Below are positions 39,653 through 50,684 of a stretch of 64,000 nucleotides of DNA, one piece after another (position 1 is the stretch's first letter; each line of letters starts with the position of its first letter). The position numbers and the translations under genes were made by a program. The notes under the pieces were generated by a model that ran no database searches, was not told the origin of the DNA, and saw nothing but the letters and a program-made list of their open reading frames with translations. Origin of the DNA: Burkholderia sp. 9120 (GTDB taxonomy: Bacteria; Pseudomonadota; Gammaproteobacteria; Burkholderiales; Burkholderiaceae). The stretch covers positions 1,550,001 to 1,614,000 of the forward strand of contig NZ_JQNA01000001.1 in the NCBI RefSeq assembly GCF_000745015.1. The letters are read 5' to 3'.

Positions 39653-41062
39653 ATGCAATCGAACACGGTTCACCCGTGCGACGAGCGACTGCCCGCGGGC
39701 CAGTTGCTGACGCTCGGCATCCAGCACGTTCTGGTGATGTATGCCGGCGCCGTCGCAGTGCCTCTGATCATCGGTGCGGCGCTCAAATTGCCGAAGGATC
39801 AGATCGCCTTCCTGATTAGCGCCGATCTGTTCTCCTGCGGCATCGCCACGCTGATTCAAACGCTCGGTCTGTGGATCTTCGGGATCCGCCTGCCGGTCAT
39901 CATGGGCTGCACGTTCGCGGCCGTCGGTCCGATGGTCGCGATCGGCACCAATCCTTCGCTCGGCATTCTCGACATCTTCGGCTCGACGATCGCGGCCGGC
40001 GTGATCGGCATTCTGCTCGCGCCCGCGGTCGGCAAGTTGTTGCGCTTCTTCCCGCCGGTCGTGATCGGCGTGGTGATTTCGGTGATCGGTCTGTCGCTGA
40101 TGGAAGTGGGCATCAACTGGGCGGCTGGCGGCGTGGGCAATCCCGACTACGGCAATCCGATCTATCTCGGCCTGTCGTTCATCGTGCTGACGCTGATTCT
40201 GCTGATCAACAAGTTCGCCAAGGGCTTCCTTGCCAATATTTCGGTGTTGCTCGGCATCGTCGCCGGCTTCGTGATCGCGCTGGTGCTCGGCCGCGTCAAC
40301 ATGGACGGCGTCACGCACGCACCGTGGGTCGGCTTCGTGATGCCGTTTCACTTCGGCCTGCCGCACTTCGATCCGCTGTCGATCGCAACGATGATCACCG
40401 TGATGTTCGTCACCTTCATCGAATCGACCGGCATGTTCCTCGCGGTCGGCGACATGGTGGATCGCCCGGTCGATCAGAAAGCGCTGGTGCGCGGCCTGCG
40501 CGTGGACGGTCTGGGCACGCTGATCGGCGGTGTCTTCAACTCGTTCCCGCATACGTCGTTCTCGCAGAACGTCGGCCTGATCGGCGTGACCGGCGTGAAG
40601 AGCCGCTTCGTCTGCGCCATGGGCGGCGTGATTCTGGTGCTGCTGGGCCTGTTCCCGAAGATGGCGCAAGTGGTCGCGTCGGTGCCGGCCTTCGTGCTCG
40701 GCGGTGCGGGCATCGTGATGTTCGGCATGGTCGCGGCGAACGGCATGAAGGTGCTGTCGCGCGTCGACTTCGTGAAGAACCAGCACAACCTGTTTATCGT
40801 CGCGGTAAGCGTCGGTCTGGGTCTGGTGCCAGTCGTGTCGCCGAACTTCTTCTCGAAGCTGCCGGCTGCGCTGACGCCGCTGCTGCATAGCGGGATTCTG
40901 CTGGCGTCCGTGTCGGCGGTCGTGCTGAACCTGATCTTCAACGGTGTGAAGAGCGAGAAGAAGGCGCAGTGCGAGATTCGCAAGGCCGGTCACGATTTCG
41001 ACGGACGCGGTGGGAATGAGCCGCCGCACGATGAAATGATGCGTGCCGCGGATCTGCATTGA
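39653..41062 (+). CDS. NCS2 family purine (xanthine/uric acid) permease
   Basis: Nucleobase:cation symporter-2 of 469 residues with about 14 hydrophobic segments. Family signatures: QHVLVMYAGAVAVPLIIGAA, a first Q/E-type motif region (FVTFIESTGMFLAVGDM) and TSFSQNVGLIGVTGVKSRFV, which fits the xanthine/urate branch (XanP, PbuX, UacT) rather than uracil permease. ATG 39653 is chosen over 39635 because GGAGAC lies 8 bases before it. The tail is charged and His-containing. No purine catabolic gene is adjacent; a structured leader may control it. Confidence 0.93.
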   Translation: MQSNTVHPCDERLPAGQLLTLGIQHVLVMYAGAVAVPLIIGAALKLPKDQIAFLISADLFSCGIATLIQTLGLWIFGIRLPVIMGCTFAAVGPMVAIGTNPSLGILDIFGSTIAAGVIGILLAPAVGKLLRFFPPVVIGVVISVIGLSLMEVGINWAAGGVGNPDYGNPIYLGLSFIVLTLILLINKFAKGFLANISVLLGIVAGFVIALVLGRVNMDGVTHAPWVGFVMPFHFGLPHFDPLSIATMITVMFVTFIESTGMFLAVGDMVDRPVDQKALVRGLRVDGLGTLIGGVFNSFPHTSFSQNVGLIGVTGVKSRFVCAMGGVILVLLGLFPKMAQVVASVPAFVLGGAGIVMFGMVAANGMKVLSRVDFVKNQHNLFIVAVSVGLGLVPVVSPNFFSKLPAALTPLLHSGILLASVSAVVLNLIFNGVKSEKKAQCEIRKAGHDFDGRGGNEPPHDEMMRAADLH

Positions 41063-41115
41063 GTGACTGAGGTGCGGCAAACGTAGTTGCTGCAACTCGT
41101 TCTCTGCGGACAAAC

Positions 41116-41150
41116 AAAAACGCCACGGCATGCCGTGGCGTTTTTGTTTT
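41116..41150 (+). terminator. Intrinsic terminator after the NCS2 permease gene
   Basis: CGCCACGGCA (41121-41130) directly abuts its complement TGCCGTGGCG (41131-41140), preceded by an A-run and followed by TTTTTGTTTT. A strong, probably bidirectional Rho-independent terminator 54 bases past the permease stop. Confidence 0.93.
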
Positions 41151-41204
41151 CAGCTTTGTGCTGCTGTTTGTTGCCGTGTGCTTACGTGTGTCTTGCGCTG
41201 GCTG

Positions 41205-41242
41205 CTTAGAACGGCTTCCGTGACACCGAAAGCCGTTCTAAG
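41205..41242. repeat. Perfect 13-bp inverted repeat downstream of the efflux operon
   Basis: CTTAGAACGGCTT (41205-41217) and AAGCCGTTCTAAG (41230-41242) are exact complements with a 12-base loop, 25 bases past the stop of the outer-membrane factor gene. There is no T-run on either side. It probably stabilises or ends the long efflux mRNA. Confidence 0.6.
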
Positions 41243-41266
41243 CGTTGGCTACGACACGGCGCCGAC

Positions 41267-42826
41267 TTAACCCGCCGTCGCCGCCGAAGCCGCCACCGGC
41301 GCGCTTGCCGCACCGTAATTCACCGGTGCGTCGGCGGGACGCGGCTGATCGCCGTTGTGCTCGACCCAGCCACCGCCGAGTGCCTGGTACAACGTCACCA
41401 GGTTCTGCAGGCGCTCCATGCGCGCGGTAATCAGCGACGTTTGCGACGAGTACAGATCGGTCTGCGCGGTCAGCACCGACAGATAGCTGTCGACACCGTT
41501 CGTATAACGCAGATTCGACAGATCCAGACGACGCTGTTCCGCAAACGTATTGCGCTCCAGCGCCTGGATCTGCTGGTCGTACGTGCCGCGCGCCGCCAGA
41601 CCGTCCGCCACTTCGCGGAAGGCCGTCTGGATCGCCTTTTCGTACGTAGCGATCTGGACGTTCTTCTGCAGGTTCGCGACGTCGAGGTTGGCGATGTTCT
41701 CGCCACCCTCGAAGATCGGCACCGTGATCGACGGACCGAAGCCCCACGCAGCCGAACCCGGCTTGAACAGACCGCCGAGCGACGGGCTCAGCGTGCCGAA
41801 ATTGCCGGTCAGCGAGACCTTCGGGAAGAACGCCGCGCGCGCCGCGCCGATATTCGCGTTGGCCGCGAGCAGGTTCTCCTCGGCCTCCATGATGTCCGGA
41901 CGACGCGTGAGCAGATCGGACGGCAGACCGGCCGGAATATCCGTGAGGAGATTCTGGTCGTCCAGCGTCAGACCCGGCGGCAGATCAGCCGGCAGCGGCT
42001 CGCCTAGCAGCAGCACCAGCGCATTCTCGCCCTGTGCCCGCAAACGCTCCTGCGCCTGCAGGTTGGCGTTGGCCGTCTCGACCACTGTTTGCGCCTGGCG
42101 CAGATCCAGTTCGGAACCCGTGCCGTTGTCGAACTGCAGCCTGGTGATCCGATACGACTCCTGCGCGGTCTTCAGCGTGTCTTGCGTGACCTTCAGCAGA
42201 TCGTCCAGTTCGAGCACCGTCAGATACTGATTCGCCACCTGCGAGACCAGCGCGATTTCCGCCGCCTTGCGTGCCTGCGCCGTGCCCAGGTAGGTTGCCA
42301 ACGCCTGATCCCTCAGACTTTGAATCCGCCCGAAGAAGTCGATTTCCCAAGACGCGTTCAGACCGACCGAGTACGAGTTGGAAATGTTCTGACCGCCGAA
42401 CGCCAGGTCCGTCGGCGTACGCGATTTGGTTTGCGAAGCCGCGGCATTGAGCGTCGGGAACAGACCGGCACGAACGATCCGGTACTGCGCCTGCGACACC
42501 TGCATGTTCAGCACCGACACACGCAGATCGCGGTTGTTCTTCAGCGCGATCTCGATCAGCCGCTGCATGCGCGGATCGACGAAGAATTCGCGCCAGCCGA
42601 TATCGGCCGCGGCCACACCGTTCGCGCTACGCGCGGCAGCCGTCGCGCCGGGTTTTTGCTGGCCCGTTTCGGCCCCCGGCTGGGTCGCGCCCGGTTGCGT
42701 GTCGTACACGCCGCCGGTCGGGAACGTCGACGTCACGGGTTCCGCCGGACGCTGGTAATGCGGCGCCATCGTGCAACCCGCGGCGAACAACGCAACCGCC
42801 ACTGCAATCAAAGAGTGTTTTTGCAT
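41267..42826 (-). CDS. oprB: RND efflux outer-membrane factor lipoprotein (OprM/OprB, NodT family)
   Basis: TolC-like outer-membrane channel of 519 residues. N-terminal lipoprotein signal QKHSLIAVAVALFAAGC with lipobox AAGC (Cys 18). Two OEP repeats follow (ALKNNRDLRVSVLNMQVSQA and AEENLLAANANIGAARAAFF are typical helices). ATG 42826 starts right after the stop of the pump gene (1 base gap); an upstream extension to 42940 lies inside the pump gene and is rejected. Third gene of the adaptor-pump-channel operon, arranged as in Burkholderia BpeAB-OprB. Confidence 0.94.
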   Translation of the reverse strand: MQKHSLIAVAVALFAAGCTMAPHYQRPAEPVTSTFPTGGVYDTQPGATQPGAETGQQKPGATAAARSANGVAAADIGWREFFVDPRMQRLIEIALKNNRDLRVSVLNMQVSQAQYRIVRAGLFPTLNAAASQTKSRTPTDLAFGGQNISNSYSVGLNASWEIDFFGRIQSLRDQALATYLGTAQARKAAEIALVSQVANQYLTVLELDDLLKVTQDTLKTAQESYRITRLQFDNGTGSELDLRQAQTVVETANANLQAQERLRAQGENALVLLLGEPLPADLPPGLTLDDQNLLTDIPAGLPSDLLTRRPDIMEAEENLLAANANIGAARAAFFPKVSLTGNFGTLSPSLGGLFKPGSAAWGFGPSITVPIFEGGENIANLDVANLQKNVQIATYEKAIQTAFREVADGLAARGTYDQQIQALERNTFAEQRRLDLSNLRYTNGVDSYLSVLTAQTDLYSSQTSLITARMERLQNLVTLYQALGGGWVEHNGDQPRPADAPVNYGAASAPVAASAATAG

Positions 42827-42827
42827 C

Positions 42828-45800
42828 TCAATGTCCGTCCTTGCCCGAGCCGTTACCGCCCGACGCACCACCTTGCGGATCGTGCGGATGGAGCTGGTTG
42901 GAATGTTCGAACGCCGCATCCGGGTCTTCCGTCTCACCACCGAACTTCGCGCGGATCACGACGAAGAACATCGGGATCATGAAAATCGCGAGGAAGGTGG
43001 CTGTCAACATCCCGCCGATCACGCCGGTACCGATCGCGTGCTGGCTGGCCGAACCCGCGCCGTTGCTGATCGCGAGCGGCATCACGCCGAGAATGAACGC
43101 GAGCGAGGTCATCAGAATCGGACGCAGCCGCAGACGCGCTGCTTCCAGCGCTGCTTCGACCGGCCCCATGCCTTCACCCTGCTGCAACTCGCGGGCGAAT
43201 TCCACGATCAGAATCGCGTTCTTCGCCGACAGCCCCACCGTGGTCAACAGCCCCACCTGGAAGAACACGTCGTTCTCGAGCCCGCGCAGCGTAGCGGCCA
43301 GCAGTGCGCCGATCACGCCGAGCGGCACCACCATGATCACCGAGAACGGGATCGACCAGCTTTCATACAGCGCCGCGAGACACAGGAACACGACGAGGAT
43401 CGAGATGCCGTACAGAATCGGCGCCTGCGAACCCGACTGGCGTTCCTGCAGCGACAAGCCGGTCCATTCGTAGCCGATACCCGCCGGCAGCTTCGCCACG
43501 AGTGCTTCCATTGCCGTCATGGCCTGACCGGTCGACTTGCCCGGTGCAGCCGCGCCCTGGATTTCCACTGCCGAAATACCGTTGTAGCGTTCGAGCTTCG
43601 GCGAACCGTAGGTCCACGTGCCGCTGGCGAACGACGAGAACGGCACCATGGTGCCCGCCGAATTGCGCACGTACCAGGCGTTCAGGTCTTCCGGGGTCAT
43701 GCGGAACGGTGCGTCGCCTTGCAGATACACCTTCTTGATCCGGCCGTCGGTATCGAGGAAGTTGTTCACGTACTGCGATGCCCACGCGATCGAGAACGTC
43801 TGGTCGATCGTCGACAGCGACACGCCGAGCGCCGAAGCCTTCTCGTGATCGATATCCACCTTGAACTGCGGCGTATCGTTCAGGCCGTTCGGACGCACCT
43901 GGGCCAGCGTCGGATCTTTCGCGGCCATGCCGAGCAGCATATTGCGTGCTTGCATCAGCTTTTCGTGGCCGATACCCGCGCGATCCTGCAGCTCGAAGTC
44001 GAAGCCCGCGGCGGTACCGAGTTCAGGAATCGACGGCGGATTCACCGGATACACCAGCGCGTTCTTGTAGCCACCGAAATGCATGAACAGACGGCCGACC
44101 AGCGATTGCACCTTCTCGTCCGCATGCTGACGCACCGAGTAGTCCTTCATCCGCACGAACACGAGACCCGCGTTCTGACCGCGACCGGCGAAGCTGAAGC
44201 CGTTCACCGTGAAGGTCGATTCGACGATGTTCTTCTCGGTGTTCAACAGGTAGTCCGACACGTCCTTCAGTGCGCGCGCCGTGGTTTCCTGCGTCGAGCC
44301 CGACGGCGTTTGCACCAGCACGAACATCGTGCCCTGGTCTTCGTCGGGCAGGAACGACTTCGGCAGCTTCACGAACAGCAGGCCGACCGCGAAGATCACC
44401 ACCATATAGATGATCAGCCAACGGCCCGAGCGCTTGATCACGTGGTGCACGCCCGAGTGATACTTGTCGCGGCTCTTGTTGAAGGTGCGGTTGAACCAGC
44501 CGAAGAAGCCTGTGGTGCGCTCCTGGTGACCCTTCTCGATCGGCTTGAGAATCGTCGCGCACAGCGCCGGCGTCAGAATCAACGCGACCAGCACGGACAG
44601 CACCATGGCGGCCACGATCGTCAGCGAGAACTGCCGGTAAATCGCGCCGACCGAACCGCCCGAGAACGCCACCGGCACGAACACCGCCGACAGCACGAGC
44701 GCCACGCCGACCAGTGCGCCGGTAATCTGGTCCATCGCCTTGCGGGTTGCGTCACGAGGCGATAAACCCTCCTCCTGCATGACCCGCTCGACGTTTTCCA
44801 CCACCACGATCGCATCGTCCACCAGCAAGCCAATGGCCAGCACGAGCCCGAACATGGACAGCGTGTTGATCGAGAAGCCCACCAGACCCATGATCGCGAA
44901 CGTGCCCAGCAGCACCACCGGCACGGCGATCGTCGGGATCAGCGTGGCGCGCAGGTTCTGCAGGAACAGGTACATGACCAGGAACACCAGCACGATACCT
45001 TCGAGCAGCGTCTTGACCACTTCTTCGATCGACAGGCGCACGAACGGCGTGGTGTCGTACGGATACTTCACGACCAGACCGTGCGGGAAGTACTTCGACA
45101 GGTCGTCGATCTTCGCGCGGACAGCCTTGGCGGTGGCCAGCGCGTTAGCGCCGGTCGCGAGCTGAATACCGAAGCCTGCCGTCGGCTGGCCGTTGTACTT
45201 GGTGTCGAAGTTGTAGTTTTCGCCACCCAGCTCGATGCGGGCCACGTCTTTGATACGGACTCGCGAACCGTCCGGATTCACCTTCAGCAGCACGTTGCCG
45301 AACTGTTCAGGCGTATTCAGCAGCGTGGCTTCCGTGATGGTGGCCTGCAGCACCTGACCCGGCACCGACGGCGTGCCGCCGAGCGAACCGCCCGCGACCT
45401 GCACGTTCTGGTTCGTCAACGCGGTTTCCACGTCCACCGGCGTCAAGCCGAAGTTGGTGAGCTTGTTCGCGTCCAGCCAGATCCGCATGGCGTACTGCGA
45501 GCCAAACAGCGTCACAGTGCCCACGCCGTCGATCCGGCTGAGCGGATCTTCGATGTTCGACGCGACGTAGTTCGCCAGGTCGTACTTGTTCATACTGCCG
45601 TCTTCGGAGTTGAACGCGAGGACCATCAGGAAGCTGCTGCTCGACTTCGTGACCTTGGTGCCCAACTGCTGCACGGCTTGCGGCAGCAACGGCGTGGCCA
45701 GTTGCAGCTTGTTCTGCACCTGCACCTGCGCAATGTCAGGATTGGTGCCGGCCGCGAACGTCAGCGTGATGGTTGCCGTACCCGAGTCGTCCGACGTGGA

Positions 45801-46037
45801 CGACAGGTACAGCAAGTGGTCGAGACCACTCATCTGCTGCTCGATCACCTGCGTGACGGTGTTTTCCACCGTCTTCGCCGAGGCGCCCGGGTACGTTGCG
45901 CTGATCTGCACGGCCGGCGGCGCGATCGTCGGGTACTGCGCGATCGGCAACGTGAAGACCGACGCGATACCCGCGAGCATCAAAATAATGGCGATCACCC
46001 ATGCAAAAATTGGGCGATCAATAAAGAACTTTGCCAT
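42828..46037 (-). CDS. bpeB: RND multidrug efflux pump inner-membrane protein (AcrB/MexB/BpeB-like)
   Basis: A 1069-residue HAE-1 family proton/drug antiporter. It starts [20 protein letters not shown], and the proton-relay aspartates lie in [18 protein letters not shown]. Twelve membrane helices and two large periplasmic loops are in the expected layout. Sequence is closer to AcrB/MexB/BpeB than to AmrB. It exports antibiotics, detergents or plant compounds; BpeAB in B. pseudomallei also affects quorum-sensing signals. It follows the adaptor gene by 18 bases. Confidence 0.96.
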   Translation of the reverse strand: MAKFFIDRPIFAWVIAIILMLAGIASVFTLPIAQYPTIAPPAVQISATYPGASAKTVENTVTQVIEQQMSGLDHLLYLSSTSDDSGTATITLTFAAGTNPDIAQVQVQNKLQLATPLLPQAVQQLGTKVTKSSSSFLMVLAFNSEDGSMNKYDLANYVASNIEDPLSRIDGVGTVTLFGSQYAMRIWLDANKLTNFGLTPVDVETALTNQNVQVAGGSLGGTPSVPGQVLQATITEATLLNTPEQFGNVLLKVNPDGSRVRIKDVARIELGGENYNFDTKYNGQPTAGFGIQLATGANALATAKAVRAKIDDLSKYFPHGLVVKYPYDTTPFVRLSIEEVVKTLLEGIVLVFLVMYLFLQNLRATLIPTIAVPVVLLGTFAIMGLVGFSINTLSMFGLVLAIGLLVDDAIVVVENVERVMQEEGLSPRDATRKAMDQITGALVGVALVLSAVFVPVAFSGGSVGAIYRQFSLTIVAAMVLSVLVALILTPALCATILKPIEKGHQERTTGFFGWFNRTFNKSRDKYHSGVHHVIKRSGRWLIIYMVVIFAVGLLFVKLPKSFLPDEDQGTMFVLVQTPSGSTQETTARALKDVSDYLLNTEKNIVESTFTVNGFSFAGRGQNAGLVFVRMKDYSVRQHADEKVQSLVGRLFMHFGGYKNALVYPVNPPSIPELGTAAGFDFELQDRAGIGHEKLMQARNMLLGMAAKDPTLAQVRPNGLNDTPQFKVDIDHEKASALGVSLSTIDQTFSIAWASQYVNNFLDTDGRIKKVYLQGDAPFRMTPEDLNAWYVRNSAGTMVPFSSFASGTWTYGSPKLERYNGISAVEIQGAAAPGKSTGQAMTAMEALVAKLPAGIGYEWTGLSLQERQSGSQAPILYGISILVVFLCLAALYESWSIPFSVIMVVPLGVIGALLAATLRGLENDVFFQVGLLTTVGLSAKNAILIVEFARELQQGEGMGPVEAALEAARLRLRPILMTSLAFILGVMPLAISNGAGSASQHAIGTGVIGGMLTATFLAIFMIPMFFVVIRAKFGGETEDPDAAFEHSNQLHPHDPQGGASGGNGSGKDGH

Positions 46038-46055
46038 GAGGCGGGCTCCCTGTTA

Positions 46056-47288
46056 TTACGCGCCCGATGCCGCAGAGGCGGGTTGAGCCGTCTGTGCAGC
46101 ACCGCTGGCGGCCGGCGCACCCTGAGCGGATGCGTCGGAAGCGGGTGTGGCGGGAAGTTGCGCGGCAACCGGCTTGACCTGCTGACCCGGACGCGCCTTC
46201 TCGGTGCCCGCGACGATCACGCGATCGCCGGGCTTCAGGCCACTCTCGACCACCCAGTTCGAACCGTACGTGCCCGACGTGACGAGCTGACGCAACGCGA
46301 CCTTGTTGTCGTCGCCGACGACCAGCGCGGTCGGCTGACCCTTCTGGTCATGCGTGACGCCGACCTGCGGCACCACCAGCGCGTTATCGTTGACGCCTTC
46401 TTCGATCCGCGCGCGCACGAACATGCCCGGCAGCAACACCTTGTCCGCGTTCTTGAAGAGCGCGCGCACCGTGACCGAGCCGGTGCTCTGGTCGACCGTG
46501 ACGTCGGTGAACTGCAGCTTGCCCTTTTCCGAATAGGTGCGGCCGTCTTCGAGAATCAGCGAGACCTTGGCCGCGTCCGGACCGCTCGTCTTCAGCTTGC
46601 CTTCTTGCACTTCGCGACGCAGCTTCAGACCGTCGAGGCTCGATTGCGTCAGGTCAACGTAGACCGGATCGAGTTGCTGGACGGTAGCCAGCAGCGTGGC
46701 GGCGCTCGCCTGCACATACGCGCCCGGCGTGACTTGCGACACGCCGATCTGGCCGGTCACCGGCGAGGTCACGTCCGTATAGCCGAGATTGATCTGCGCC
46801 GTGTCGACCGCTGCCTTGCCGGCGGCGACGTCTGCCGCTGCCTGGCCTTCCGAGGCGACCGCGTTGTCGTAGTCCTGCTTGCTGACCGCGTTCGCGGCCA
46901 CCAGCACCTTGTAGCGGTTAGCTTGCGCGGTGGTCGATACGAGGTTGGCTTGCGCCTTGGCCAGCGTGGCCTTCGCGTTGTTCAACGTGGCGATATACGG
47001 CGCCGGATCGATCTTGTACAGACGCTGACCCGCCTTGACCTCGCCACCTTCCGTGAACTCGCGGCGCAGCACGATGCCGTCGACCCGTGCGCGCACTTGC
47101 GCGACGAGGAAAGCACTGGTGCGGCCGGGCAGTTCGGTGACGACGGGCACCGAAGTCGGTTGAACGGTGACGACGCCCACTTCGGGCGTTTGTGGCGGCG
47201 GGGCAGATTGTTTTGGTCCGCACGCTGCCAGCAATACGGCAGCCGTCGCGGCACTGATTAAGCGGAATGGAACCCGTTCGACGCGCAT
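46056..47288 (-). CDS. bpeA: RND efflux periplasmic adaptor lipoprotein (AcrA/MexA/BpeA-like)
   Basis: Membrane-fusion protein of 410 residues. Lipoprotein signal RVERVPFRLISAATAAVLLA followed by lipobox AACG, then a barrel-sandwich lipoyl half-motif (RTSAFLVAQVRARVDGIVLR), an alpha-hairpin (about 100-165) and a second lipoyl half (NLGYTDVTSPVTGQIGVSQV). The C-terminal 40 residues are Ala/Gln/Pro-rich low-complexity sequence. I chose ATG 47288 because it gives a proper lipoprotein signal. First gene of the efflux operon, divergent from its TetR regulator. Confidence 0.95.
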   Translation of the reverse strand: MRVERVPFRLISAATAAVLLAACGPKQSAPPPQTPEVGVVTVQPTSVPVVTELPGRTSAFLVAQVRARVDGIVLRREFTEGGEVKAGQRLYKIDPAPYIATLNNAKATLAKAQANLVSTTAQANRYKVLVAANAVSKQDYDNAVASEGQAAADVAAGKAAVDTAQINLGYTDVTSPVTGQIGVSQVTPGAYVQASAATLLATVQQLDPVYVDLTQSSLDGLKLRREVQEGKLKTSGPDAAKVSLILEDGRTYSEKGKLQFTDVTVDQSTGSVTVRALFKNADKVLLPGMFVRARIEEGVNDNALVVPQVGVTHDQKGQPTALVVGDDNKVALRQLVTSGTYGSNWVVESGLKPGDRVIVAGTEKARPGQQVKPVAAQLPATPASDASAQGAPAASGAAQTAQPASAASGA

Positions 47289-47717
47289 GGAGCGACCTCT
47301 GTCAAAGACTGAGAATGAAAAAGTGCGCGCATCCCTACCCCGGGGACGACAGCGCACACATGCGTCTTGCGACGCTTGACCGAAAGCCCGTGAATGCAAA
47401 CCGAAGCTGCTGGGCACCCTGAGCAAAATGCGCCAATCCTGGGAAATGCCGCACGGCGCCGCCCGTCCAGGCACGGCGCAAGAGCGTTTTGAAAGGCAAC
47501 AGTGACGGATATTAACCGGTCGTCACGGCTTGGGCTATCCGATCGTGGGATGCTATTATATATACATTCACGAATGCATGTATAAGTGCGTTTACTTCTC
47601 TTGTGGGCGGGGGGCCTGCAGGAACGCTTCGCAATTCGCTTAACGGCAGACAGATTGTCATCCCGCGGACTTAATAGCGCGCGGGAAAACCCCACAATCA
47701 CGGCGAGTCACACGAAT
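47289..47717. promoter_or_regulatory. Divergent control region of the efflux operon and its TetR gene
   Basis: About 430 bases with no convincing gene. The AT-rich core (TGCTATTATATATACATTC at 47551-47569) must hold the pump promoter and overlaps the operator described separately. The rest of the region, 47289-47540, is an ordinary leader. Confidence 0.65.
47564..47582. promoter_or_regulatory. AcrR/TtgR-like TetR operator
   Basis: ACATTCACGAATGCATGTA agrees at 15 of 19 positions with the E. coli AcrR operator core (ACATTTGTGAATGTATGTA, quoted from memory). It is an imperfect dyad, lies in the AT-rich promoter core between the pump operon and the tetR gene, and should be bound by the regulator encoded at 47718, repressing both. 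Confidence 0.7.
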
Positions 47718-48386
47718 ATGGTCAGAAGAACCAAAGAAGAGGCGCTTGAGACGCGCACCAGCATTCTCGACGCAGCCGAGCGGGTCTTCTTCGAGAAAGG
47801 CGTATCGCGCACGTCACTGGCCGACATCGCGCAGGCAGCGGGCGTCACGCGCGGCGCGATCTACTGGCACTTCGCGCATAAGAGCGATCTGTTTACCGAA
47901 ATGTTCGACCGCGTGCTGCTGCCGCTGGACGAACTCAAAGCCGCGTCGCTGGACCCCAACGAGCCCGATCCGCTGGGGCGTCTGATGGAAATCTGCGTGG
48001 TCTGCCTGCGCGACACCGCCAACGACCCGCACCGCCGTCGCGTGTTCGACATCCTGTTCCTGAAATGCGAACTGGTCGAGGAAATGGGCCCGGTGCGGAT
48101 CCGCTATCAGACCAACATGCGCGAAGGGCTGATGAAAATAGAAGGCGGTCTGCGCAACGCGATCTCCAAAGGGCAAATGCCGGCGGAACTCGATACGCGG
48201 CTGGCGGCGGCCATGGTGCATGCGTTCGTCAGCGGCTCGTTGCGCGACATGCTGTTCCTGCCCGACGCGACGGATTTCGGTGCTTACGCGCAGCGCATGG
48301 TGGATGGGATGTTCGACGCGTTGCGGATGAGCCCGGCGTTGTTGAAGAGTCCCGCGCAAGAGTTGGCGGATGAGTCGGCTCGCTAA
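47718..48386 (+). CDS. bpeR: TetR family repressor of the efflux pump (AcrR/BpeR-like)
   Basis: A 222-residue TetR regulator with the HTH at about residues 28-52 (TSLADIAQAAGVTRGAIYWH) and a helical drug-binding domain (AcrR C-terminal type: DPLGRLMEICVVCLRDTAND, MVHAFVSGSLRDMLFLPDA). It diverges from the pump genes and very likely represses them and itself, with release by pump substrates. ATG 47718 is chosen since the family N-terminus (RRTKEEALETR) starts there; the longer upstream frame crosses the operator. Confidence 0.94.
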   Translation: MVRRTKEEALETRTSILDAAERVFFEKGVSRTSLADIAQAAGVTRGAIYWHFAHKSDLFTEMFDRVLLPLDELKAASLDPNEPDPLGRLMEICVVCLRDTANDPHRRRVFDILFLKCELVEEMGPVRIRYQTNMREGLMKIEGGLRNAISKGQMPAELDTRLAAAMVHAFVSGSLRDMLFLPDATDFGAYAQRMVDGMFDALRMSPALLKSPAQELADESAR

Positions 48387-48411
48387 TTAAGAAGAACATA
48401 ACGGGCCACGC

Positions 48412-48450
48412 AAAAAAGCGGACGGGTGAGCAAACCCGGCCGCTTTTTTT
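48412..48450. terminator. Bidirectional terminator between bpeR and the isochorismatase-like gene
   Basis: AAAAAAGCGG-type arm at 48412 pairs with its complement ending in a T-run at 48450, with one mismatch in a 16-bp stem and a short loop. A-run on the left and T-run on the right allow termination from both convergent genes. Confidence 0.85.
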
Positions 48451-48462
48451 ACGCCCTCCTGC

Positions 48463-49095
48463 TTACGCGGCGTTCCGGCGCGCCCGCGCCTTCTGGTTCG
48501 ACGAATAGATATCGCCTTTCTGCAGCAGCGTGCCGCTTTTCACCGCCGCGAGCCAGGCGTCCGTACTCGCCACCGCCGCGAAGGTCGACTGCAACACTAC
48601 GCTGAACGCGTGGTGAATGTCCTTCGCGCTGGCAAAACCCGCGCTGTTCTCATACGGCACCGAACCGGTCGCGTCTTCCAGGAATTCGACGGCCAGGCCG
48701 GCGTGGACCGCGTGATTGATCGTCGACGCATCGCAGTTATGCGTCATGTATCCGACAATCGTCAGCGTATCGATCTGCCGCGCGGCCAGCCAGTCGGCGA
48801 GGTCGGTCCCGGTGAACGCGCTCGCCATCGACTTTTCCACAAGGTGATCGCGAGCCCGCGAGGCCACTACCGGATGCAGCTCCGCCCCAGCGCTACCGCG
48901 AGCGAACAACGGCGAAGTCGCTGCCGACAAGTGCTGGACGACCACGACCGGGATGTCGGCGGCGTGCGCGGCATCCATCGCGCGGCCGACATTGGCGAGC
49001 GAGGTCTGCACGTCCGGATATTCGATCGGCAGAGCGCCGGTCACGTATTCGTTCTGTACGTCGATAACGATCAGCGCACGGCGCGGTGTGGTCAT
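48463..49095 (-). CDS. Isochorismatase-like cysteine hydrolase
   Basis: A 210-residue hydrolase of the isochorismatase/nicotinamidase superfamily. The catalytic Asp is in VIDVQNEY, a Lys in HLVEKSMASAF, and the Cys nucleophile in GYMTHNCDAST, preceded by the expected cis-peptide region. Substrates in this family include amides, so the exact reaction is unknown. A short non-conserved basic tail ends the protein. It diverges from the GlxA-type regulator, which may control it. Confidence 0.92.
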   Translation of the reverse strand: MTTPRRALIVIDVQNEYVTGALPIEYPDVQTSLANVGRAMDAAHAADIPVVVVQHLSAATSPLFARGSAGAELHPVVASRARDHLVEKSMASAFTGTDLADWLAARQIDTLTIVGYMTHNCDASTINHAVHAGLAVEFLEDATGSVPYENSAGFASAKDIHHAFSVVLQSTFAAVASTDAWLAAVKSGTLLQKGDIYSSNQKARARRNAA

Positions 49096-49281
49096 GGCAA
49101 GACTCCTGTCAGAGACGGTTCAAAGGTTCGATGCTTCGCGCCGCTGGCGCCTGCCCGGGCGGGCGGTGCTTCATGAGTGGCGGCGATGACTGCATTGTTG
49201 GCCGACCGGGAGTTTCACGACAGTGACCCGGATGACAGGAATCGATAGAATCGGGCCATTGTCGAATTGTCGAGGTGGTCG

Positions 49282-50448
<1,167 letters not shown>

Positions 50449-50684
50449 AGGCGGGGAAGGTTGAACGCGGCTCAAGCAGATAGCGGAGCGGGCTCGCTTT
50501 TCGTCCGGCAGGCCGAAAGACTTTCACGAAGCAGGAGCGCACGAGGCGGTAGACCCGGCTTAAGCGGCGTTCGAGAGACCACGCCGCCGACGTCGTTTCG
50601 TAGTCAGTCGCCTGGATTTCGTAGTCGCATCGGCGCGACAACGCAAACGCCAACCCAAACAACAACGCAAACGAAACCCACCCC

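Noticed and set aside
42771..47261. Long plus-strand open frames opposite the RND pump genes
   Set aside because: Antisense shadows of high-GC codons; the minus-strand genes have full-length family matches.
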